NCBI GenBank assembly: GCA_021776655.1
Contig: JAJFFK010000042.1
Coordinates: forward strand, 41,462-105,461
Origin: Henriciella sp.
GTDB taxonomy: Bacteria; Pseudomonadota; Alphaproteobacteria; Caulobacterales; Hyphomonadaceae
DNA: 64,000 nt
Direction: 5' to 3'
The notes beneath the pieces were generated by a model. It ran no database searches and was not told the DNA's origin. It saw nothing but the letters and a program-made list of their open reading frames with translations. Both the position numbers and the translations under genes were made by a program. This document shows positions 26,677 through 34,673 of the stretch, one piece after another; positions within the stretch are counted from its first letter, which is position 1, and each line of letters starts with the position of its first letter.

Positions 26677-28269
26677 TCATGTGTCCAATTCCTCTGGCGA
26701 CATGCAACCTGCAGCCACAAGGATATCGAGTGCCCTGTCCAGACCTGGCCGATAACGCTTCCAGCGCGCCAAAGCACTGCTGTACAATGGCTGGCGGACC
26801 TGCGCCGAGCTGGCCGTCGCAACCGGCGCCTTGTTTTCATGAAAAGACAAACAGGCCGGGTCCCAATCAAGGTTACAGAACGTGGTTAGTCGACGGGCTT
26901 CCCCCTCAAGATCACCAACAATGTTCTCGTAGGAGACTTCTGTGAAGCGATCCGCCGGCAGACCTTCGCGAAACTGCTCGATCAAAGCCTCAAACATCAC
27001 GTAATACGCGGCGGTATCAGCCAGATCGAACGCGTAATTGTAGTACGAAAACCCGGTCGCAAACAGCTGGCGGTAATTACTCAGAACGCTATCTGCAGGA
27101 TGGCGTCGCAAACAAATGATCCGGGCGCGTGGTAAGGCTTTATGGATCAGGGCCGCACTGAAAAAATTCAACGGCATCTTGTCAATGAAGTGACGGCTCT
27201 TGGGCACGATCCGGCGGGCGGACGCGATATAGCGGCGGCCAATATCGGCCAGGTCGACAGATCGCGCCGCCGCCATCGTTTCCGCATCAAGCACGTATCG
27301 CGATTTGGTCCCGGTCGCGCGCTTCAGAGCAAGGGCGAAATCAGTCAATTCGCCAGCTGACTGCACTTGCGGGTGGCTTGAAAGGATCCGGTCGATCAAT
27401 GTCGTTCCGGTGCGTGGAAGCCCGACGACAAAGATTGGCGATGGATCCTCATGACCCGGACCGCCAGCGACAGAAAGACTGTGCTCCGACGCCTCGAACA
27501 GGGGTCTATCCTGACTTGGTCGGTAGGCAATTTGGGCCTTCTTTTTCGCTTTTGCTTTGGTGAGCCAGGCGATTGCTGCACTGGCACCACCAATATCTTC
27601 ATAAGCCTTGGCCAGGGCGTGCCCAATGAAAAGGCGATCCTCAGCATCACTCAGCGTTTCAAACAGCGTCTCTAGCTTGGTAATCTCATTTCGCTCAGCC
27701 GTTTGCTTGGTGATTTGAAAGAGGGATGACCAAGCTTTGACATGTCCAGGCGTCAAGCTGAGTGTTTTGCGATAGGCCGTTTCCGCGGCGTGAAAGTCCC
27801 CCTGAAACTGCTCTGCGACACCCAAATTATACCAGTATTCAGACTTTTCAGGTACCAAACCTGTCGCGGTGCGGTAGAAGTCTGTTGCCCGTTTGTGCAG
27901 TCCGGCACGGCTGAAAACAACCCCAATCGTGTCCAAGGTCTGCGCATCAAGCTCCGCACATGCCGCACCAGACTCGGCGGCTGCAAGCGCTAATTCACGC
28001 TGGTTTAAGGCGATAAGGCTACGGCCTTTCCAGGCGTGATACCGGCCGACATTATCTACCAGGGCAATTGCCCGATCATACAGTTCCACGGCCTTGGCAT
28101 GATTGTCATGCTCCGCTGTCAGCACGCCGAGAAAATAGAAAGCATCAGGTGTTTCAGGCGCCAATTTCAAGGCTTCGATACAGGCCTGATGTGCGGCCTT
28201 ATAGGCGTGCTGGGCAAGCGCTTTTTCTGCTTGCGCAAGAAGGGACGAAACGGTTTGAGGAGAGAACAT
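26677..28269 (-). CDS. TPR-repeat sulfotransferase family protein
   Basis: About 530 residues. The N-terminal ~240 residues are tetratricopeptide repeats (for example TPDAFYFLGVLTAEHDNHAKAVELYDRAI and SEYWYNLGVAEQFQGDFHAAETAYRKTL). The C-terminal domain is a PAPS-dependent sulfotransferase: 5'-phosphosulfate loop VGLPRTGTTLIDRILSSHP, then the 3'-phosphate-binding LPRARIICLRRHPADSVLSN. It should transfer sulfate to a protein, peptide or glycan, with the TPRs as substrate docking (inference). ATG 28269 was chosen; GTG 28287 adds six residues, and neither has a clear ribosome-binding site. It is divergent from a TonB receptor. Confidence 0.87.
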   Translation of the reverse strand: MFSPQTVSSLLAQAEKALAQHAYKAAHQACIEALKLAPETPDAFYFLGVLTAEHDNHAKAVELYDRAIALVDNVGRYHAWKGRSLIALNQRELALAAAESGAACAELDAQTLDTIGVVFSRAGLHKRATDFYRTATGLVPEKSEYWYNLGVAEQFQGDFHAAETAYRKTLSLTPGHVKAWSSLFQITKQTAERNEITKLETLFETLSDAEDRLFIGHALAKAYEDIGGASAAIAWLTKAKAKKKAQIAYRPSQDRPLFEASEHSLSVAGGPGHEDPSPIFVVGLPRTGTTLIDRILSSHPQVQSAGELTDFALALKRATGTKSRYVLDAETMAAARSVDLADIGRRYIASARRIVPKSRHFIDKMPLNFFSAALIHKALPRARIICLRRHPADSVLSNYRQLFATGFSYYNYAFDLADTAAYYVMFEALIEQFREGLPADRFTEVSYENIVGDLEGEARRLTTFCNLDWDPACLSFHENKAPVATASSAQVRQPLYSSALARWKRYRPGLDRALDILVAAGCMSPEELDT

Positions 28270-28360
28270 GCTTACAAGCAGAGCCACACGCGACAGAAAT
28301 GATCAAGAGTGCGGCTATTTTGCATCATTCCCGGCAAAAATCACCGGAAACCCGCAGCAT

Positions 28361-28421
28361 ATGCAACATTTTATTTGCATCTCCCGAATCTTTTGCGACG
28401 ATTGCGACTGATACTTCAGTC
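28361..28421. promoter_or_regulatory. Two palindromes in the divergent sulfotransferase/TonB-receptor intergenic region
   Basis: ATGCAA (28361-28366) and TTGCAT (28375-28380) form a 6-bp inverted repeat with an 8-nt spacer. GACTGA (28406-28411) and TCAGTC (28416-28421) form a second with a 4-nt spacer. Both lie in the 204-bp gap between the divergent genes and could be operators for either or both. No regulator gene is adjacent. Confidence 0.35.
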
Positions 28422-28473
28422 AGACAGCCGCTATGGTAGATCCTGTGTATCCATTTAACCGGAGAACAATCCC

Positions 28474-30939
28474 TTGAAAACCGTTTTTTTGAAAACATCT
28501 AGCACCATGGCGTTGGTTGCTGCAGGACTGACTGCTGCATTACCCGCGATGGCTCAGGACGCGACTGATGCAGAGGCGCGCCAAGACACAATTATCGTTA
28601 CTGCGACCCGCCGCGCTGAAAGCATTCAGGATATTCCGCTGAATATCGCAGCTGTTGGCGGCGCACAGATTGAAGAGCAGGGTTTTTCCGATATTGCCGA
28701 AGTGCTTGCCTTTGTTCCTGGCATCAATGTTGTTGACCAAGGCGGCCGAAACGGCAACGTCCTCATCGTTCGCGGACTGAACGCTGATCCACTTGGGCAG
28801 GGAGAAGGCAATGACGTTGGCGGTACGGTGGCAACCTATCTGGGCGAAGTCCCGTTATTTCTTGACCTTCGACTGAATGATATGCAGCGCGTAGAAGTTC
28901 TGCTTGGACCACAAGGCACACTTTACGGCTCAGGCACTCTGGGCGGTGCCATTCGGTATATTCCAAACAAACCGAATTTTGACGGGCCAACGCTCGAAGC
29001 CCGCGCGGATGTATATTTCCGGGAAGAAAGTAGCGGCATCAGCGAAGATGTTGGCCTGACGTTCAACTTTCCAGTGACCGACACGTTTGCTCTTCGTGGC
29101 TCTGTAGATTTCCTTGATGACAGAGGCTTTATTGATTATCCATACGTCGTTCAGAATATTGGCGTTTCGAATCCTGATCCGGCCGCCGGAAATGAAGCGG
29201 CAAACTTCAACCCCGTCAAAGACGCTAATGGTCAGGAAGTCCTGTCTGGGCGTATTGCTGCCCGGTGGCAGCCAATTGATGCGCTTGATGCAACGCTGAC
29301 CTATTACTTCCAGAACGAAGATAATGAGGGCCGGACAACATCTGGCCATCGCGGTGTTCTGGCGACTGGCAAGTTCGAGTCTCCAAGCCGTGTGCTTGAA
29401 CCGAATGAAGAAAAGAGCGAACTTCTTGCTTTGGAAGTTGTCGCTGATCTTGGCTTTGCTGAACTGACTTCGGCTACCGGTATTGGCGAGTACGAAGAGA
29501 ATGGTCAGCGCGACCAGACCGATCTCCTGATTGGTCTTGAATATTCCTACGAAACATTCCCAACCTTCACCGGCTTCACCTTTGAAGATGAGAGAGAAAC
29601 CTTCTTCAATCAGGAATTGCGGCTCGTATCGACTGGTGATCACCGTTACAACTGGATTATCGGGGCTTTTTACAACAAGAACAAATCTCAAGCCATTTCA
29701 TCTGAATTCACACCAGGATTTGGAGCCTTTTCGGGCCTGCGAACAGATTTGAATGATCTGGAGTTTTTCTCAGTCGGGCGTGAGGAACTCGAAGAACAGG
29801 CAATTTTCGGTGAGGTTGGATTTGATATTACTGACAAATGGCAAGTGACGGGTGGTGGCCGTCTGTATGAGTATACGTTCAAAACGGCTGATTCAGTCCC
29901 CGGCCAAAGCACGGTATTTTTCCCGTTATTTCCGACACCACCGAATATTCCGTTCCCGCTTAGTGAGGTTAATGATCAGCTGACATTGGCTGTTAATCAG
30001 AAATTTGATGACTTCCTGTTCAAGGTCAACACGTCATACACGTTTGACAATGGCAACCTCGTCTACGGAACAATTAGCGAGGGCTTCCGGATTGGTGCAT
30101 CGAATGGTTTGACGGCATGTCCGGATATTTTCGTACCTGGCCCTCAGGGGCAATGCGGCTTGGTCCCGGGACAGCAGTTTGGCCCGAACCCCGGTGATGT
30201 TTCTCAAGTTAACGAGCGCGATTTCTTCCCGGACACGGTGACCAATTATGAGCTGGGTGTAAAAACCACATCGCTTGATGGAAATTTGATCCTGAATGGC
30301 GCAGTCTTCTATGTCGATTGGGCCGATCCACAAGTGTCATCCGCTTCGGTTAACGCGTCCATTCCGATTACCATCAACGCGGAAGGCGCAGAATCGATCG
30401 GCGTCGAACTTAATGGCAGCTGGCAGCTGACAGATCAGTTCAACATGCGGGGCAGCTTTAGCTATACCGACACACAACTGACCGCAGATGTACCGTCATT
30501 GATCAGAACGATTGTGCCAGGAGGCGGGTTTACGACAGCATTCGAAGACGGCCTTGATGGCGATCGCTTGCCGGGATCACCGACAACTCAGTTCTCTGTG
30601 TTCGGTAATTATGATGTTCCTCTGAGCAATGGCAATGCGTTGCACTTCAATGCCGGCTATTCATGGCAAGGCAATGTGCTGACACGCACAGGCGCGCGCG
30701 GCAGTAGCCACACATTGGGCAGCTTTGGTGTCGCCAATGCCTCAATCGTCTATGAAACCGATGCTTGGACGCTTACCGCTTATGCAAACAATCTCTTCGA
30801 TGAGTTTGCTGAAACTGGTGCGCAAAGTACGGAACTTTCAAATCAGACAGTCCTGGGGGCGACAGTACGTAGCTTCCAAGTCAATGTTCTGACACCGCGT
30901 ACGATCGGCGTACGGGCCACAGTTCGCTTCGGCAACTAG
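28474..30939 (+). CDS. TonB-dependent outer membrane receptor
   Basis: 821 residues. Signal peptide (LKTSSTMALVAAGLTAALPAMA-Q), then a TonB box-like DTIIVTATRR and the plug domain (PLNIAAVGGAQIEEQGFSDI...VFVPG-type LAFVPGINVVDQGG, LLGPQGTLYGSGTLGGAIRYIPNKP), then a 22-strand-type barrel ending in VRATVRFGN with the terminal aromatic-then-Asn end. The start is TTG 28474 with GGAG nine bases ahead; the first ATG (28507) would lose the basic n-region of the signal. It imports an unknown substrate across the outer membrane. It is divergent from the TPR-sulfotransferase and followed by a strong terminator. Confidence 0.93.
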   Translation: MKTVFLKTSSTMALVAAGLTAALPAMAQDATDAEARQDTIIVTATRRAESIQDIPLNIAAVGGAQIEEQGFSDIAEVLAFVPGINVVDQGGRNGNVLIVRGLNADPLGQGEGNDVGGTVATYLGEVPLFLDLRLNDMQRVEVLLGPQGTLYGSGTLGGAIRYIPNKPNFDGPTLEARADVYFREESSGISEDVGLTFNFPVTDTFALRGSVDFLDDRGFIDYPYVVQNIGVSNPDPAAGNEAANFNPVKDANGQEVLSGRIAARWQPIDALDATLTYYFQNEDNEGRTTSGHRGVLATGKFESPSRVLEPNEEKSELLALEVVADLGFAELTSATGIGEYEENGQRDQTDLLIGLEYSYETFPTFTGFTFEDERETFFNQELRLVSTGDHRYNWIIGAFYNKNKSQAISSEFTPGFGAFSGLRTDLNDLEFFSVGREELEEQAIFGEVGFDITDKWQVTGGGRLYEYTFKTADSVPGQSTVFFPLFPTPPNIPFPLSEVNDQLTLAVNQKFDDFLFKVNTSYTFDNGNLVYGTISEGFRIGASNGLTACPDIFVPGPQGQCGLVPGQQFGPNPGDVSQVNERDFFPDTVTNYELGVKTTSLDGNLILNGAVFYVDWADPQVSSASVNASIPITINAEGAESIGVELNGSWQLTDQFNMRGSFSYTDTQLTADVPSLIRTIVPGGGFTTAFEDGLDGDRLPGSPTTQFSVFGNYDVPLSNGNALHFNAGYSWQGNVLTRTGARGSSHTLGSFGVANASIVYETDAWTLTAYANNLFDEFAETGAQSTELSNQTVLGATVRSFQVNVLTPRTIGVRATVRFGN

Positions 30940-30966
30940 GTTTTATCGACGAGACCAAAATGAAAA

Positions 30967-30995
30967 GCGCCCGCATTGCCGGGCGCTTTTTTTTT
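30967..30995 (+). terminator. Intrinsic terminator after the TonB receptor
   Basis: Perfect 7-bp stem GCGCCCG (30967-30973) / CGGGCGC (30980-30986), 6-nt loop, preceded by AAAA and followed by nine T. Confidence 0.92.
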
Positions 30996-31085
30996 GGGAG
31001 GAATTTGCGCAGCAAGGCATTTCGGCGCGCCCGCTCGCCCCCTCTATCCCCCACGAACTCGCCGCGTAGCCCAGTGCGTACGGGC

Positions 31086-31513
31086 GTTCGCAAAAAACTT
31101 ATCCGCCCCCTTGCGAACCTGGCATAGACTGGTTTCACCTCATTCCATGCAGGGCGGCCGCGGACCGACCGAGGCGGAGTGGGGTCGTCGTCATGGGTCA
31201 AGTCCCTTACGGCGATTGCTCGGTTGACGAGTGAGCGGTGTTCCGGAGACGCCCGGCGGGATAACGACCCGGCGGCGCGTGAACGGCGGGTCCAAGCAGG
31301 AACCAGCGCTACGCCCTCGAGAGGGGGAACAGCGGTCTGGCTTCTAAGGGTGTATAAGACCTGCACCCGAACAATCACCGCGGGCGCGCTCTGGTAGAGC
31401 GCATAAAAGCCGACCCGTAAGGGCGGCAGTCACATCGCGTTCCACCTGAGCGCGCCCGGCCCTGCATTTGGTAGGGCTTCGTGGGTTAAACAATCAATCC
31501 GGGGGATTGATTG
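31086..31513 (+). ncRNA. Candidate structured RNA (unassigned)
   Basis: Ordered stems on the plus strand: GTTCGCAA (31086-31093)/TTGCGAAC (31111-31118); GACCCG (31266-31271)/CGGGTC (31287-31292); CCCTC-GA-GAGGG (31314-31325); GGGTG (31348-31352)/CACCC (31364-31368); an 11-bp perfect long-range helix CGGGCGCGCTC (31381-31391)/GAGCGCGCCCG (31448-31458) enclosing CCGaCCC-GTAA-GGGCGG (31410-31426) with a GNRA tetraloop; GCCCT (31459-31463)/AGGGC (31473-31477); and CAATCAATCC (31491-31500)/GGATTGATTG (31504-31513). The 5' strand of the 11-bp helix can instead pair locally (GCGCTC/GAGCGC at 31386-31391/31397-31402), a switch-like choice. The GNRA loop exists only on the plus strand. RNase P RNA, tmRNA and group II domain V signatures were looked for and not seen. 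It might be a repeat element rather than an RNA gene. Confidence 0.35.
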
Positions 31514-31701
31514 TACCAAAGAAGGCCGCAGCAGCGGCAGGCATAACGTGACGCGGAAACGTGGTCCGGGGTTTGGTGTGGGTCATTTTGCGGCGCGCTT
31601 GAGTTTTGTCTCGCGCTCTCAGGTTTTGCGAAGCGCTAAGCCCTGCGGGCACGCTTCGCGAAGCAGGTCACCCGCTCCGGCTTCGCCTGCGCGATGGACC
31701 A

Positions 31702-31850
31702 GGCTCAGGGCTGTTTCTCTCCCTCTCTAGCTTTGTCATCCCGGACGCGTAGCGATCCGGGACCCAGTGCCAAGCGTCCCTGGGTCCCGGATATTTGCTG
31801 ACGCAAATTCCGGGATGACAATTTGATATGGGGGAGCACAGCCCTGAGCC
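31702..31850. repeat. Nested palindromic intergenic repeat with 13-bp inverted ends
   Basis: The ends GGCTCAGGGCTGT (31702-31714) and ACAGCCCTGAGCC (31838-31850) are exact inverse complements. Inside, GTCATCCCGGA (31735-31745) pairs with TCCGGGATGAC (31809-31819), and within that ATCCGGGACCCA (31755-31766) pairs with TGGGTCCCGGAT (31781-31792). The CATCCCGGA...GGGACCCA wording is a known style of dispersed intergenic repeat in alphaproteobacteria. The 149-bp unit with inverted termini is MITE-like; no target-site duplication is visible. Confidence 0.75.
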
Positions 31851-32020
31851 CGGTTCATCGGAGGAGCGTAGCGACGATCGGGAACCCGCTTCGCCCCGCG
31901 TGACGCGCAGCGTCTTAGCGCGGGGCAAAAACACTTGCTTACCACGAAGACCGGACCAGCAGCGAGAGATCCCGGGTCAAGTCTGGTACAATCGGGGTGA
32001 GGGGAAGCACAGCCCTGAGC
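31835..32020. repeat. 15-bp direct repeat flanking a strong hairpin
   Basis: AGCACAGCCCTGAGC occurs exactly at 31835-31849 and 32006-32020 (each preceded by GGGG). Between them, GCCCCGCG (31893-31900)/CGCGGGGC (31919-31926) encloses GACGC-gca-GCGTC (31902-31914). The direct repeat shares its core with the inverted ends of the neighbouring 149-bp unit, suggesting two adjacent, partly degraded copies of one element. Confidence 0.6.
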
Positions 32021-32052
32021 AGGGTTCGTGCCCACTGCCTCAGGGTGAGTTA

Positions 32053-34518
32053 TTAGTTTCTCAACCTTAATCGAACTCCTATCGTACGCGGTCGATCAAT
32101 AATGTTTTGCCGCGCTGTATCAATCAGCGGAGCGTCATTTCCGTAGGAAATAGTCGACTTGTCGGTCAGGTTCTTTGCGATCAAAGACAGGTCCCAGTAA
32201 CCATCCGGAACACCAAATACCAGTGCAAGATTAATCTTGGCAAAGGCCTCCTGGACAATTAGCGGATCCAGGTCAGCTTGCCTAAATTGTTTGGATTGAT
32301 AGCTGACATCGAATAACGAGTTCAACTCATAGCCACCAGGTAGTTTTAGGACGTGATCCAATGACAAGCTTCCAGACCATTTTGGAGAATGCTCCGATGT
32401 TCTCCCGGTCAGGTCATTGATCCCAGCTGTCCCGCAGTTTTGAAGGGTCGCTAGGGGGTTGGCTGTATCCGTGCGAAACAGGAGAAGTTGGTCAACAGTA
32501 CATCCGGCGTTTGGAAAGTCAGTGAACGTAAAGTCAAGATAGGCTAGAGAGGCTGCGATTGTTAGATTGTCGGTCGCCGCCCATCGGCCGTCGAGTTCAA
32601 TACCTTTAGCTTCGGCTGCTGCAGCATTCTGTACGATGAATGATGTTGAGCCCGTGAAAAGTGCGGTCTGAAGGTCATCAAACTCAGTGAAGAAAGCTGC
32701 GGCATTCAGTTCGGCCGCACCGTTCAAGAGTGTGGACTTAGCGCCAATTTCAAAGCCAAGAACCTCTTCCTCCTCGTATTCGGCCTCATCAGGATCAGCG
32801 CCCAAAGCAAAGCTATTGTAGCCGCCCGCTTTGAAACCGGTTGACGCTTTGGCGTACAGCATCAAATCGTCACTCGCATCATAGGCGAGGTTGGCTGACC
32901 AAGTGAAACTGTCTTCGGACCGCGCAAGATCGGTGGTATGTGGTGTGCCTTCCGCCAGAGCAGTAAAGGGGTCCGGCGCACCAAACGAACCATAAGTTGC
33001 CGCATCCGCAAACGCATCATTGCGTGTGCGCGTACCGAAATTGGTTGGGAACGCAGACTGCACAGCGGTTTTCTCTTCGGTGGCAAAACGTGCACCGACC
33101 GTCAGCCGGAGCGCATCTGACATGTTCCAGGTTGTTTGGCCAAAAACGGCGAACAATTCATCGTCCTGATCAAGGAAATGCAGGCGCGAAAAGTTCGCAA
33201 ATGCCAAAGGTGTTCCGTCAAAGGCTGTTACGAGCCCATCCAGGATGCAAGCGCGGGTTGTGGCCGGGTCCGCACCCGCCGCAATCGCACCAAGACAACC
33301 TGCATTCAGTAACGTATCAATGGCTATTTCATTGCCCGTTGCGCGAACGTTGAAATCCGCACGCCCATCAGCAAAAAGCGAATTGTTCAGGTAAAATCCA
33401 CCAACAATGTACTCGATTGTTCGACCACGCTCCGATGCGTACCGAAGCTCAAAAGTTGTTTGTTCAAAGTCTTCAGTGTCGTCAAATCGGACAACGTCAA
33501 CAAAATTGAAATCGGCATCCAGCTCACGCACAAAGTCATAAGCGGAATAGGCGGCAATGGCAGTCAAAGTGCCGTTGTTGAAATCATGTTCTGCTGTCAG
33601 GCTAATTTCGGCATTATCTCCGAAAAAATTCCCACTCGAGCCAATATCCAGCACAGGATTGATCGAGCCAATATTGGTTATGTCGGTTCGACCACTTTCA
33701 ACTCCGAATGCCGCAAGCGGTCCAGCCGTCTGGATCCCGAACGGTTGGCCAAACTGATCCCAGTCACCGTACTCACCACGAAGAGTGATTAGCGTCTTTG
33801 CGCTTGCATCCCATTCGAGGATCCCACGAACGGCATATTCTTCCATCTGAGGCGTGCTCTCATCATAGAATATATTGTCCAAATGCCCATCAATAAGGTC
33901 GCGGTATTTGCCCGCTATACGGCCTCGGACCGTCTCCGACAAAGGTCCTGAAATGTATCCGTCAAATTCCAACTCATCCACACCGTCAAACGTATAGGTT
34001 GAGCTTATTTGACTCTCCAGCGCATCTGTCGGTTTGGCTGAAATGATATTTACGGCCCCGCCAATCGTGTTCTTGCCGAACAAGGTTCCTTGCGGCCCGC
34101 GCAGGACTTCAACTCGCCCGACGTCCAGGAAAGCATATCGAGATTGAACCCCGCGCCCGCGATATACCCCGTCGACAAAAGTAGCGACCGATTGTTCCAA
34201 GCCGGCATTATTTCCAGACTGCAGACCACGAATGTTGATCTTATCGCCAATCGGATCTTCATTTATCGCAAAGTTCGGGATTAAATTCGCGAGTCCCGCG
34301 AGCTCTTGAATGCTCTTATTTTCAATAGCGGTGCCTGTCGTGGCAACAACCGATACGGGAACGTCTTGAAGGGTTTCTTCGATTTTCTGTGAAGTAACGA
34401 TCACCGTCTGCAATTTTCGAACCCCTTGATCTTCCTGACCATGGACCGAGAGTGCCGTCGCCGAGACCGCAAATGTTAGAAGCGCGAAAATGCTAGTTGA
34501 TCTTTTTTGCCACTTCAT
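32053..34518 (-). CDS. TonB-dependent outer membrane receptor (LysR-linked)
   Basis: 821 residues from ATG 34518, which has GGAGG five bases ahead; 22 further codons are open upstream but add no signal-like sequence. Signal peptide (KRSTSIFALLTFAVSATALSVHG), TonB box-like LQTVIVTSQK, plug (DVPVSVVATTGTAIENKSI, FVDGVYRGRGVQSRYAFLDVGRVEVLRGPQGTLFGKNTIGG shown in part by its VEVLRGPQGTLFGKN core), then a large barrel ending TIGVRLRLRN. This wording is of the iron-complex/sugar receptor type common in Caulobacterales and sphingomonads; the ligand is unknown. It is divergent from a LysR gene that probably controls it. Confidence 0.93.
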   Translation of the reverse strand: MKWQKRSTSIFALLTFAVSATALSVHGQEDQGVRKLQTVIVTSQKIEETLQDVPVSVVATTGTAIENKSIQELAGLANLIPNFAINEDPIGDKINIRGLQSGNNAGLEQSVATFVDGVYRGRGVQSRYAFLDVGRVEVLRGPQGTLFGKNTIGGAVNIISAKPTDALESQISSTYTFDGVDELEFDGYISGPLSETVRGRIAGKYRDLIDGHLDNIFYDESTPQMEEYAVRGILEWDASAKTLITLRGEYGDWDQFGQPFGIQTAGPLAAFGVESGRTDITNIGSINPVLDIGSSGNFFGDNAEISLTAEHDFNNGTLTAIAAYSAYDFVRELDADFNFVDVVRFDDTEDFEQTTFELRYASERGRTIEYIVGGFYLNNSLFADGRADFNVRATGNEIAIDTLLNAGCLGAIAAGADPATTRACILDGLVTAFDGTPLAFANFSRLHFLDQDDELFAVFGQTTWNMSDALRLTVGARFATEEKTAVQSAFPTNFGTRTRNDAFADAATYGSFGAPDPFTALAEGTPHTTDLARSEDSFTWSANLAYDASDDLMLYAKASTGFKAGGYNSFALGADPDEAEYEEEEVLGFEIGAKSTLLNGAAELNAAAFFTEFDDLQTALFTGSTSFIVQNAAAAEAKGIELDGRWAATDNLTIAASLAYLDFTFTDFPNAGCTVDQLLLFRTDTANPLATLQNCGTAGINDLTGRTSEHSPKWSGSLSLDHVLKLPGGYELNSLFDVSYQSKQFRQADLDPLIVQEAFAKINLALVFGVPDGYWDLSLIAKNLTDKSTISYGNDAPLIDTARQNIIDRPRTIGVRLRLRN

Positions 34519-34673
34519 GAGGGCCTCCCAAGTTTCGGAAAAGTTTCCGTGTTTTATGTGTCGATGGCCAAGATCGAAGACCAATCCACCGCAATCACTA
34601 GGGTTATGGGTTGCATGGTATAATGTAAAATTCTAATACCGGATATAAATATAACTTATTGGAATATGTTGGC

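Larger units (their letters stand above)
30996..32052. other. 1.06-kb gene-free region between two convergent TonB-receptor genes
   Basis: No convincing gene. Open frames such as 30881-31378 (minus) and 31179-31397 (plus) are GC-rich and Arg/Pro-rich with no ribosome-binding site and are taken as chance frames. The left half (about 31086-31513) is dense in hairpins. The right half holds a nested palindromic repeat (31702-31850), a strong hairpin (31893-31926), another 8-bp stem GCGAAGCG/CGCTTCGC (31628-31635/31652-31659), and a 15-bp exact direct repeat (31835-31849 and 32006-32020). Both flanking genes end here, so neither needs a promoter in it. Confidence 0.7.

Noticed and set aside
30881..31378. 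165-codon open frame on the minus strand over the TonB-receptor end and the hairpin region
   Set aside because: Arg/Pro-rich, low-complexity translation with no ribosome-binding site, overlapping the terminator and the receptor 3' end; best explained as a chance frame in GC-rich structured DNA.
31179..31397. 72-codon plus-strand frame in the same region
   Set aside because: Starts inside a predicted stem, has no ribosome-binding site and no recognisable domain; it tracks the structured DNA rather than a protein.
31560..31735. Decayed transposase gene
   Set aside because: No DDE, HUH or RAYT motif can be read in any frame; the sequence consists of short inverted repeats only.
34600..34660. 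Clear LysR T-N11-A operator
   Set aside because: The segment is so AT-rich that several T-N11-A matches occur by chance; none has convincing dyad symmetry.
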